IMG/VR virus record: IMGVR_UViG_3300050821_011666
Span: 1-28,274 of that record
Strand: one strand, 5' to 3'
DNA length: 28,274 bases
Origin: a virus
A program made the translations under genes and the position numbers. The notes below the pieces were generated by a model. It made no database searches. It saw only the letters and a list, made by a program, of their open reading frames with translations, and was not told where the DNA came from. Below are positions 20,705 to 27,269 of the stretch, in pieces. Numbering within the stretch: position 1 is the stretch's first letter; each line of letters begins with the position of its first letter.

Positions 20705-21163
20705 ATGAAACTCAATCTTGGGTGCTCGGACAGGCACATTCCAGGCTTCGTATCCGTCGATATCGTGGAGCCAGCCGACCAGCTTGTGGATCTCGCCGGC
20801 CTATGGCCTTGGGCAGACTCGACCATCGAAGCAGTCAGGGCACACGACGTTATCGAGCACATCGCAGATCGTATCCACTTCATGAACGAGCTGCACCGTG
20901 TGCTTCAGCCAGGTGGGAAGGCCACTATCGAGACGCCGAATGCGGCGCACGGGGCGGGATACTTTCAGGACCCGACGCATAAGTCTCCGTGGTGCCTCAA
21001 TTCGTTCCAGTACTTCGAGGTTGGTTCGTTCGCTCACAATCGGCTGGCCAAGGCGTACGGAATCAGAGCGGCGTTCCGAGTGGTTTCGCTCTGCGAGCGG
21101 TCATACCAGGATGTTCACGAGCCGGTTTGGAAGATCGAGGCAATTCTTGAGGCCGTGAAGTGA
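20705..21163 (+). CDS. class I SAM-dependent methyltransferase
   Basis: A 152-residue methyltransferase with AAGGG ahead of the ATG. Motif I is KLNLGCSDRHIPGFVSVD (residues 2-19, Asp19 for the SAM ribose). DVIEHI (48-53) and VLQPGG (66-71) are the usual motifs of the Methyltransf_11-type fold. The length is short, so only the Rossmann core and a small C-terminal part are present. Similar enzymes in glycan clusters methylate sugars or carry out related surface chemistry. Its GTGA overlap with the next gene ties it to the island. Confidence 0.8.
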   Translation: MKLNLGCSDRHIPGFVSVDIVEPADQLVDLAGLWPWADSTIEAVRAHDVIEHIADRIHFMNELHRVLQPGGKATIETPNAAHGAGYFQDPTHKSPWCLNSFQYFEVGSFAHNRLAKAYGIRAAFRVVSLCERSYQDVHEPVWKIEAILEAVK

Positions 21164-21879
21164 TCACCGTTTACACTGTCATCGTCAACGATTACGACAA
21201 CCTGCGCATGCACGGTCCGGCATCCGGGGATACTCGGTTCATCTGCTTCACGGACCGCCCGCGGCATGTCCATGGCTGGGAAATGCAGGCCTTTCCGCAG
21301 GTACTCAGCGATAACAAGAACTCACGGATTCCGAAGTGTCTGCCCCACCTGCTGCTCGATTCCGAGTTTTCCATCTATGTCGACGGCGCGTTTCGGGTTG
21401 ACCGAGATCCAATCTTTGCAATGCAAATGCTCGGCTCGGCCGATCTTGCGCTGTTCCGCCATCCTGGCGGGCACACTTCGATTCACGACGAACGTAATTT
21501 TTACCAAACACTTCACGGCTACGTGCCTGACGACGTCGAAGCGCAGTATCAAACTTATGTTGCAGGCGGACTGCCGACCACGGGGGAATTTTGGGCGGGA
21601 GGCTTTGTAGTAAGGCGCCACACGGCCGCGATCGAACGATTTAACGAACTATGGTTTCGGGAGTACCTGGCAGGATCGGCCAATGATCAATTTGCGCTTT
21701 ATGCGGCGGTCGTGAAAAGCGGAGTCAAAGTGGCTACCATCGACGGCGTGGTCACGCTCGACAGGCGCTTCCCTTACATGCTGCATGCAAACACCGGCTG
21801 CGCGGACAACCCGCAGTATGAAAAGGAAAACGAGCTGTGGGCTTCCCGGCGCCGACGGCTTGCGGATCTGATTCAATGA
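21160..21879 (+). CDS. glycosyltransferase-like protein (DUF616/TOD1-like)
   Basis: A 239-residue protein from GTG 21160, overlapping the methyltransferase stop. It opens ITVYTVIVNDYDNLR, then ICFTDRP, SRIPKCLPHLLLDSEFSIYVDGAF and HPGGHTSIHDERNFY. It has a GEFWAGGFVVRRHTAAIERFNELWFREYLAGSANDQFAL segment, a pattern seen in DUF616/TOD1/MUCI70-like glycosyltransferase-fold proteins. The YVDGAF stretch provides a D-x-D-like acidic site. It probably acts on a nucleotide sugar; donor and acceptor are unknown. Confidence 0.65.
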   Translation: MITVYTVIVNDYDNLRMHGPASGDTRFICFTDRPRHVHGWEMQAFPQVLSDNKNSRIPKCLPHLLLDSEFSIYVDGAFRVDRDPIFAMQMLGSADLALFRHPGGHTSIHDERNFYQTLHGYVPDDVEAQYQTYVAGGLPTTGEFWAGGFVVRRHTAAIERFNELWFREYLAGSANDQFALYAAVVKSGVKVATIDGVVTLDRRFPYMLHANTGCADNPQYEKENELWASRRRRLADLIQ

Positions 21880-22562
21880 TCAGCGTCGTTATTTCGAGCC
21901 GGTTGGCATCTAACCTGGTTCCGTGCATCGAGTCGGTGCGGTGTCGGGAACCGGCACTAAGAATCATCGTTGTCGACGACGGCCTCGACTTGTCCGAAGG
22001 GGACGCGAAGAGCAAAACCGAGTGCTTCTTATGCGATACGGATCCCGCTCTGCGCGTGGCAGGCGGTAAGCCGTTCGTCTATGCGCGGAACTGCAATATC
22101 GGCATTCGGGCCGCAGGCGACGACGATGTGATTCTGCTGAACGACGACGCGCTGCTGCGGACGCCGAACGGCTTTTCGCAGATGCAGACGATCACGAACA
22201 TTCATGAGGAGTGGGGGATTATCTCCGCGACCACAAACGTGGTCGGGAATCCCGCCCAGCAACAGCACGTCGGCAGAGGTTTGCGCGACGAGCCGAGAGC
22301 GGTGGCCTTCGTGTGCGTGCTCATTCCGAGGCGAACCATCGAGCGCGTTGGCCTGCTCGACGAGGACTTCACCGCCTATGGTTGGGAGGACAACGATTAC
22401 TGCAGACGCGTGCGCCATGCGGGGCTGAAGATCGGCATTTTCGACGGGTGTTACGTCGACCATGGTTCTCTGCAAAGCACCTTCCGCGGGGATCCGCGGT
22501 CTGCCGGCGACATTCGTGCGGGAGCCGAGATTTACAAATCGAAGTGGGGCGATCTCGCATAG
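21876..22562 (+). CDS. GT2 family glycosyltransferase
   Basis: A 228-residue GT-A fold enzyme starting at ATG 21876 (overlaps the previous stop). Strand-loop VVDDG (32-36) binds the nucleotide and LLNDDALL (87-94) is the metal motif. A late acidic motif, DEDFTAYGWEDNDYCRR (Glu171, Asp172, Asp174), is the usual catalytic-base region of GT2 rhamnosyl- or galactosyltransferase-like enzymes. There is no membrane segment, so it acts in the cytoplasm on a soluble or lipid-linked acceptor, or on a protein. Confidence 0.85.
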   Translation: MISVVISSRLASNLVPCIESVRCREPALRIIVVDDGLDLSEGDAKSKTECFLCDTDPALRVAGGKPFVYARNCNIGIRAAGDDDVILLNDDALLRTPNGFSQMQTITNIHEEWGIISATTNVVGNPAQQQHVGRGLRDEPRAVAFVCVLIPRRTIERVGLLDEDFTAYGWEDNDYCRRVRHAGLKIGIFDGCYVDHGSLQSTFRGDPRSAGDIRAGAEIYKSKWGDLA

Positions 22563-22615
22563 ATACATTCAAAAAAAACGAACGTAAGAAACAAAAGAAA
22601 AAGGAAGACACAAAA

Positions 22616-22855
22616 ATGAAACTAGACTGGGGCGCTATTCTTCGCCAGATCCTGCAGGGAGCCGCGGCCGGCTTTCTGCAGTCCGAAGCTTCCAACCCAA
22701 CCAACCTCGCGCAAAGCGGGATCTTCGCCGGAGTCGGCGGGCTGGCCGGCTTACTCACCGGCTTAAGCGCGCATCCCGCCGTCGTTGCCGCTAATGCCGC
22801 CAGTGCCGCCGCGGCTCCGGCAACGCCTGCGATGAAGCTGACGTTCGTGCCATGA
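22616..22855 (+). CDS. small hydrophobic Ala/Gly-rich protein
   Basis: A 79-residue protein from ATG 22616 with AAGGAAG nine bases upstream and an unusually A-rich leader (22571-22615). The region AAGFLQSEASNPTNLAQSGIFAGVGGLAGLLTGLSAHPAVVAANAASAAAA is Gly/Ala-rich and contains a hydrophobic segment that may insert in a membrane. Holin-like or minor virion protein are both possible. The leader resembles those of the capsid and tail-tube genes, so strong expression is likely. It ends in an ATGA overlap with the next glycosyltransferase. Confidence 0.6.
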   Translation: MKLDWGAILRQILQGAAAGFLQSEASNPTNLAQSGIFAGVGGLAGLLTGLSAHPAVVAANAASAAAAPATPAMKLTFVP

Positions 22856-23655
22856 CCGTTTTTGGATTGCTTCGAATCAAAAACGAGGCGCGGTGGATTG
22901 TCGATGTCCTCTTGTCGATACTGCCGCTGTGCGAGCGCATTTTCGTCCTTGACGACCACTCCGAAGACGGCACAGCGGAGTTGTGCGAAAAACTCGGCGA
23001 CCGCGTCATTGTGATTCGCTCGCAGTTCGATGGGCTTGACGAGCGAAGAGACAAGGACGTGCTTCTTACAAAGGCTATGGAACACGTCCCTTCCGTTCAT
23101 CTGGAGGAGGACGGCCGCTCGCCTTACTGGGCCATTGTGATCGACGGAGACGAGCTCCTCGATCCGGTTGGGGCGGACGTCATCGGCCGGCATCTGCCGA
23201 CGACCGCGAGTCATGCATTCAGGCTGCCTGTCCGCTATCTGTGGGACAGCGATCTGAAAACTTACCCGATGCGGAAACAAATCCGCGTGGACGGCGTTTA
23301 CCGCAATTTCGCGCGGCCGAGCATTTTCCGTCTTTTCAGTCGCGGGTTTCGCTTTCAGACGACGCCTGCAGCCGGCAATCTGCATTGCTCGTCGATCCCC
23401 GAGCAGCTCCTGCATCAGGCGCAGGAAACGCTCGATGCGCCTCTCTGGCATCTCGGTTACAACGATCGGGCGGACAGGCTCCGGAAGTATCGCTGGTACA
23501 ACTCTGTCGATCCGGGCAATGTGCTCGAAGACGGATACCGGCATTGCGTGCAGGGCGACGTTGCAGAGGTGCCGGCAGACGCCAGGCTGCGGCATGCTGG
23601 ACCGCTGGAGCTCGTCACGGTGGCAACCACGGAGGTTTCATGTTCGGCGGCATAG
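22852..23655 (+). CDS. GT2-like glycosyltransferase
   Basis: A 267-residue protein. It opens FGLLRIKNEARWIVDVLLSI, then IFVLDDHSEDGT (Asp34, Asp35), and has the metal motif AIVIDGDELLD (98-101) in a GT-A fold of the SunS/glycosyltransferase-2 type. It ends with a longer C-terminal helical part (PLWHLGYNDRADRLRKYRWYN), a piece seen in related phage and surface-glycan enzymes. Its end overlaps the connector gene (23640) by 16 bases, so it is translated with the head operon. Confidence 0.8.
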   Translation: MTVFGLLRIKNEARWIVDVLLSILPLCERIFVLDDHSEDGTAELCEKLGDRVIVIRSQFDGLDERRDKDVLLTKAMEHVPSVHLEEDGRSPYWAIVIDGDELLDPVGADVIGRHLPTTASHAFRLPVRYLWDSDLKTYPMRKQIRVDGVYRNFARPSIFRLFSRGFRFQTTPAAGNLHCSSIPEQLLHQAQETLDAPLWHLGYNDRADRLRKYRWYNSVDPGNVLEDGYRHCVQGDVAEVPADARLRHAGPLELVTVATTEVSCSAA

Positions 23656-24326
23656 GAGCCAATTTCTACGGCGCCTACAACGGCTACGGAACGCTTCAGC
23701 GTTTCAGTAATATCGACCTGACGGTTCAGTCTCCGCCGCAGTCGTTCGTCGAGCCAGTGACGCTCGAAGAAGTGAAGTCGTACCTGCGGCTTCCGGATCG
23801 GTCGCCAACCGATCCCGACGAGGACGCGGAGTTGCTGTCTCTTATTTCGGCCGCGCGCTTCCAGGCCGAGATCCTGCAGGGCCGCGATCTGGTGCGGAAG
23901 CAATGGGACATGACGCTGGATTTCTGGGTGGACTACTTCATCAGACTTCGGCCGCTGCTCGTATCCGTGGATCTTGTGCAGCTGCGGGATTCGACAGGGG
24001 TACTGGCAGTGCTCGCGGAGAACACGGATTACATCGTCGACACGGCAAAGCAACCAGGAGTGCTGGCGCCGCCCTATAACAGCGTGTGGCGCGTGTTTAC
24101 GCCCTGGCCTACTTCCGCCATCCTGATCCGCTTTACGAGCGGCATGGACCCCGATTCGGCATGGTGGAGTGCCGAGGGGCACCTGGTCAGAAGCGGCATG
24201 AAAGCGTTGATCTCCGACTGGTTCAACAACAGGCTGCCGTTCGCATTGGGGCTTGACCCGACCAAAGAATATCCATACTCGGTGTCGGCCAAGCTGCTGC
24301 AGGGAGCGGTCAGATTAGTCGGGTAA
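23640..24326 (+). CDS. head-tail connector protein (gp6-like)
   Basis: A 228-residue protein from ATG 23640, which has a GGAGG just ahead. The block VEPVTLEEVKSYLRLPDRSPTDPDEDAELLSLISAARFQAEILQGRDLV is the classic N-terminal helix pair of HK97 gp6/SPP1 gp15-like adaptors. The later strands (WDMTLDFWVDYFIRLRPLLVSVDLVQLRD…YIVDTAKQPGVLAPPYN) and LIRFTSGMD complete the family pattern. It forms the ring below the portal. The first 35 residues (Gly/Tyr-rich) are an extra N-terminal arm. Confidence 0.85.
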   Translation: MFGGIGANFYGAYNGYGTLQRFSNIDLTVQSPPQSFVEPVTLEEVKSYLRLPDRSPTDPDEDAELLSLISAARFQAEILQGRDLVRKQWDMTLDFWVDYFIRLRPLLVSVDLVQLRDSTGVLAVLAENTDYIVDTAKQPGVLAPPYNSVWRVFTPWPTSAILIRFTSGMDPDSAWWSAEGHLVRSGMKALISDWFNNRLPFALGLDPTKEYPYSVSAKLLQGAVRLVG

Positions 24327-24341
24327 AGAGCAAGGCGAACA

Positions 24342-24686
24342 ATGAAGTGGCCCACGCTCGACTCTGGCGAGATGCGCCACCAGATCACCATCCTCCAGCA
24401 GACAAAGTCGTCGGATGCCTCTGGAAACACGGTGGTGATGGCACCGCTGTACACCGGGGTGTGGGCGAAGATCGAGCCAGTCCGCGGCACCGACGTAATC
24501 CGATCCGGCCAGGTGACGACACAGCTTTTCCTGACCGTCTCTATCTGGTGGCAGGCGGGAATCATGGCCGACATGCAGGTGCAGACATTGAACGGCCTCT
24601 ATGTAATCCAATCGGTCGAGAATCTGCTCGAAATGGATGCCGTGCTGAAGCTGAACTGCGTGGCTCTTGGCCGGAACGACGACTAA
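24342..24686 (+). CDS. head closure protein (SPP1 gp16 / HK97 gp9-like)
   Basis: A 114-residue protein. SGEMRHQITILQQTKSSDASGNTVV, then YTGVWAKIEPVRGTDVIRSGQVTTQLFLTVSIWWQAGI and NGLYVIQSVENLLE, is the standard phage head-tail joining (head closure) barrel. It would plug the connector pore after packaging. It follows the connector by 15 bases. Confidence 0.85.
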   Translation: MKWPTLDSGEMRHQITILQQTKSSDASGNTVVMAPLYTGVWAKIEPVRGTDVIRSGQVTTQLFLTVSIWWQAGIMADMQVQTLNGLYVIQSVENLLEMDAVLKLNCVALGRNDD

Positions 24687-24692
24687 GCCAGG

Positions 24693-24812
24693 ATGACCGA
24701 TCAACAACTCGCGAAGGCGATCGCTGCTCTGCAGGCCTACCGGAAAGTGCTTATGCGCAGGATCGCGACATTGCGCGCCCGCATGAAGAAACGCCCGAAG
24801 AAAAATGCTTGA
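24693..24812 (+). CDS. 39-residue basic protein
   Basis: A short frame starts six bases after the head closure gene and overlaps the tail terminator start by eight bases. It is a helix followed by a strongly basic tail (MTDQQLAKAIAALQAY, then RIATLRARMKKRPKKNA). It lacks a proper ribosome binding site. A small basic gene at this spot is plausible; function unknown. Confidence 0.4.
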   Translation: MTDQQLAKAIAALQAYRKVLMRRIATLRARMKKRPKKNA

Positions 24813-25203
24813 ATCCGGCATCGTAAAACTCGTCATGGCCGATGCCGGCGTGCTCGCCATCTCTGCGACTGGCGGTTTTCTGCTGTCGCTGCCAAAGGAC
24901 GAAACGCTTCCGAGCTGGACTTATCAGGTCATTTCCGACGTTAGCAACTACACTCTGGACAAGGCGCATGGATTCGTGACGCGGCGCCTGCAGATCGATT
25001 GCTATGGCAATCAGCCGGGCGATGCCATGGGTATGGCAAAGGCGATCGACAACGTGCTGAGCGGCTATCAGGGAACGCTTGCCGACGTCGATGCGACCTA
25101 TGTCCACGGGTGTTTCCGGTCGGACGTGATGGATATGTTCGACGACGCCCGCCGCAGCTACCGGCGAATGCTTGAGTACGAAGTGCAGTTCCACGAATCC
25201 TGA
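24805..25203 (+). CDS. tail terminator / completion protein (DUF3168-like)
   Basis: A 132-residue protein. LVMADAGVLAISATGG, then SWTYQVISDVSNYTLDKAHGFVTRRLQIDCYGNQPGDAMGMAKAIDNVLSGYQG and YRRMLEYEVQFHES, has the DUF3168/gp17-type layout, a protein that caps the tail tube at the head-proximal end. Position between head closure and tail tube is the standard one. Confidence 0.8.
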   Translation: MLESGIVKLVMADAGVLAISATGGFLLSLPKDETLPSWTYQVISDVSNYTLDKAHGFVTRRLQIDCYGNQPGDAMGMAKAIDNVLSGYQGTLADVDATYVHGCFRSDVMDMFDDARRSYRRMLEYEVQFHES

Positions 25204-25244
25204 AGTAAAACGAACCAACAAAGAAAAAGGAGTAGTTCAAGAAA

Positions 25245-25688
25245 ATGCCCAGCTCTCTCGCAAACAGCGGCTACGGTGCAATCTTCTACACAGGAGACGC
25301 CGCCAGCCCAACCGGTTACACTGCGGTTCTCGAAATCGCCACAATCAACAAGAAGAACTTCACCGTCCCTGCTATCGACGTGACCCATCTGAAGTCGCCC
25401 AACACGACCGAAGAGATGATTCCCGGCATTCTGAAGCCCGGCGCCGTCGAGATCATGGGTAACTTTATCGGCGACGCCACGCAGCTCAATTTCGTCACTC
25501 TCGCGCAGGCGCAGACCGTCTTCCCCTGGAAAATCACCGCACCCATGCAGAAAGGAACAAAAACTCTTACTTCGACCGGGACCGCGTTCGTCACGGACTA
25601 CGAGAACGGACCGTTCGAGTCGAACAAGAAAATCGACTTCAAGGTCACGATGCAGGTGACCGGCACCATCACGGACACTGTAGCCTGA
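25245..25688 (+). CDS. major tail tube protein
   Basis: A 147-residue beta-rich protein with an A-rich leader and AAGGAG before the ATG, indicating high expression. The pattern (SLANSGYGAIFYTGDA…ATINKKNFTVPAIDVTHLKSP…MIPGILKPGAVEIMGNFIG…AFVTDYENGPFESNKKIDFKVTMQVTGTITDT) fits TP901-1/lambda-type tail tube proteins. Its location after the tail terminator and before the chaperones confirms it. No sheath gene is seen, so the tail is probably the long flexible type. Confidence 0.85.
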   Translation: MPSSLANSGYGAIFYTGDAASPTGYTAVLEIATINKKNFTVPAIDVTHLKSPNTTEEMIPGILKPGAVEIMGNFIGDATQLNFVTLAQAQTVFPWKITAPMQKGTKTLTSTGTAFVTDYENGPFESNKKIDFKVTMQVTGTITDTVA

Positions 25689-25695
25689 GCGATGC

Positions 25696-26358
25696 GTGGT
25701 CTCGATCGCGCACAGGCTTACGAGGCCGGTCGAGTTGTCGGCCGGCGGCGGCGCATGGCGTATTCTGTTCACGCACCGGGTGCTTCTCGACATCGAGGAG
25801 TTGACAGGGCTGAACGCCATGCAGGTGAATCTGGGGCAGCTTTCCGCACGCCTGCTGCGAGCCGTTCTGTTCGCAGTGCTCAGGGAAGCGGGAGCGCCGT
25901 TTTCGCTTGCAGAGGCTGGCGTGCTTTTGCTTCCGACAGATGTGGCGAGAATCCGCGGATCTCTTATCGAGGCGTGGCAAGCGTCGATGCCGGAGGCGGA
26001 TCCGGACGCAGAACAGGCATCGCCGGGGCGAAGCGAAGATGCGGTTCTGACGACGCTGGAGGCATGGGCCAGAGCCCGGTACGATCTCAGGCTGTCGGAC
26101 GAGGAGTGGCTCTCGATGACGCCGCGCATGGCGTATGCGCTCTTCGAACAGCGCCTGGAGCACATGCGGTGGAGCGAACTAATGATGGGCATTATTTGCG
26201 CGCACACCGTCAACAGCGGGTTCCGCGCCCCGCGGCGGCCGACTCAGCCTGCGTCTTACATGCTGCATCCATGGCCCGAGCGTGAAACCGTCCAGGCGAT
26301 TCATGGAGAGGACATCATGAGAGTTTTCGCGGATATTCCGAAGACGAGGCTGGCGTGA
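25696..26358 (+). CDS. tail assembly chaperone-like protein
   Basis: A 220-residue protein from GTG 25696. LSAGGGAWRILFTHRVLLDIEELTGLNAMQVNLGQLSARLLRAVLFAVL resembles the core helical segment of gene-transfer-agent/lambda G-type tail assembly chaperones, also seen in the gene at 26459. An extended region (LRLSDEEWLSMTPRMAYALFEQRLEHM) with a phage-type YALFEQR helix follows. It sits directly after the tail tube, the normal chaperone place. I see no convincing slippery site for the usual gpG-gpGT frameshift. Confidence 0.65.
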   Translation: MVSIAHRLTRPVELSAGGGAWRILFTHRVLLDIEELTGLNAMQVNLGQLSARLLRAVLFAVLREAGAPFSLAEAGVLLLPTDVARIRGSLIEAWQASMPEADPDAEQASPGRSEDAVLTTLEAWARARYDLRLSDEEWLSMTPRMAYALFEQRLEHMRWSELMMGIICAHTVNSGFRAPRRPTQPASYMLHPWPERETVQAIHGEDIMRVFADIPKTRLA

Positions 26359-26462
26359 TCGATTGGCTGACGGTCGCCGTCCCGGTGGAGCGCTGGATTT
26401 TTATGGTTTGCGCGATCGCCCAAATCTATCTGCTCGTGTGGTTCTTGAGGAGGCTTCCGTGA
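26355..26462 (+). CDS. 35-residue membrane peptide between chaperone genes
   Basis: GTG 26355 overlaps the chaperone stop by four bases, and the TGA at 26462 overlaps the next GTG start (26459) by four. The peptide (MIDWLTVAVPVERW, then IFMVCAIAQIYLLVWFLRRLP) is one hydrophobic helix followed by Arg-Arg. Overlaps on both sides argue it is translated. A GAGGAGG inside its end serves as the next gene's ribosome binding site. Unknown role. Confidence 0.45.
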   Translation: MIDWLTVAVPVERWIFMVCAIAQIYLLVWFLRRLP

Positions 26463-26818
26463 AGACTTCCATTTTGAAAGTTGACGGTAAAGAGTATGCA
26501 CTGGCTTACGACTTCAATGCCATCGCGGATGCCGAGCAGTCGGCCGGGTGCAACCTGCTCGCGGCTCTCGAAACCCTCTCTAATATAAGTGCTGTCCAGT
26601 TACGGGGGCTGCTCTATGCAGCCATCGTCCCGGAGCCGAAGGAGCCGAGGCTCACTCTCCTCGAAGCCGGTATGCTGATCCGCGTGGACACTATCGCGCC
26701 GATCACAAAGGCTTTGGCCGACGCTTACATGCTGTCGATGCCTGCCGCTCCCGTCGAGGATGCACCTGCTCCTGCTGCGGCTACCATCCCAAAAGAAAGA
26801 GTAAAGAACAATGCCTGA
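26459..26818 (+). CDS. tail assembly chaperone-like protein
   Basis: A 119-residue protein from GTG 26459, with GAGGAGG six bases ahead. The core KVDGKEYALAYDFNAIADAEQSAGCNLLAALETL, then AVQLRGLLYAAIVPEPKEPRLTLLEAGMLI, matches the GTA_TAC-type chaperone pattern (F-x-x-N-A-I-x-x-x-E…LR-x-L-L-x-A). It ends in a disordered Ala/Pro tail. Two chaperone-like genes in a row may be gpG- and T-like counterparts as separate genes. Confidence 0.75.
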   Translation: MKTSILKVDGKEYALAYDFNAIADAEQSAGCNLLAALETLSNISAVQLRGLLYAAIVPEPKEPRLTLLEAGMLIRVDTIAPITKALADAYMLSMPAAPVEDAPAPAAATIPKERVKNNA

Positions 26819-27269
26819 AACTCTTATCACTGTCCGCGGAATACCCGAGGTTCAGAGAAACCTGGCAGCCTTTCCGAAGGTGCTCGTCGTGCGATGTTTC
26901 GCAAAAGCGTTTTCCCGTGCCGCGGCTGTGTTCGAAGCGGAGCTGCGCATCCAGTGTCCGGAGTCGGACTTCTCGACGAGCAGCGAAGAGTACGGCCACC
27001 TGGTAGACAATCTGACGGACGAAATCACCATTGACACGCAGGGGCGCGGCGGCCACTGCCAGATTGGTTTCGGCCGCAAGGGATTTCTCGCACTCTGGAT
27101 CGAGTACGGCCATCGCATCGTGACTCGCAGCGGGAAGGATACCGGCAAGAGAGTGCCGGCTCAACCATTCATGCGCAAGTCCTTCGATATCGCAGCCGAC
27201 AAAGCGCTCGAAGTGTTCGTAGAGGCGGTGCAGGAATTCATGCGAGAAGATGCGCAGGTGGCGGCATAA
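26811..27269 (+). CDS. HK97 gp10-like tail/neck protein
   Basis: A 152-residue protein. ITVRGIPEVQRNLAAFPKVLVVRCFAKAFSRAAAVFEAELRIQCP, then HLVDNLTDEITIDTQGRGGHCQIGFGRKGFLALWIEYGHRIVTRSG and PAQPFMRKSFDIAADKALEVFVEAVQEFM, has the hallmarks of the HK97 gp10 family: RGxxEVxxxL start, W/FIEYGH centre, PAxPFMRxxFD end. It normally lies before the tail terminator; here it is after the chaperones. It overlaps both neighbours. Confidence 0.85.
   Translation: MPETLITVRGIPEVQRNLAAFPKVLVVRCFAKAFSRAAAVFEAELRIQCPESDFSTSSEEYGHLVDNLTDEITIDTQGRGGHCQIGFGRKGFLALWIEYGHRIVTRSGKDTGKRVPAQPFMRKSFDIAADKALEVFVEAVQEFMREDAQVAA

Noticed and set aside
22369-23595. Minus-strand frame of 408 codons opposite the last glycosyltransferase
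   Set aside because: It runs antisense through several genes and gaps and has no protein features; the plus strand has clear GT motifs.
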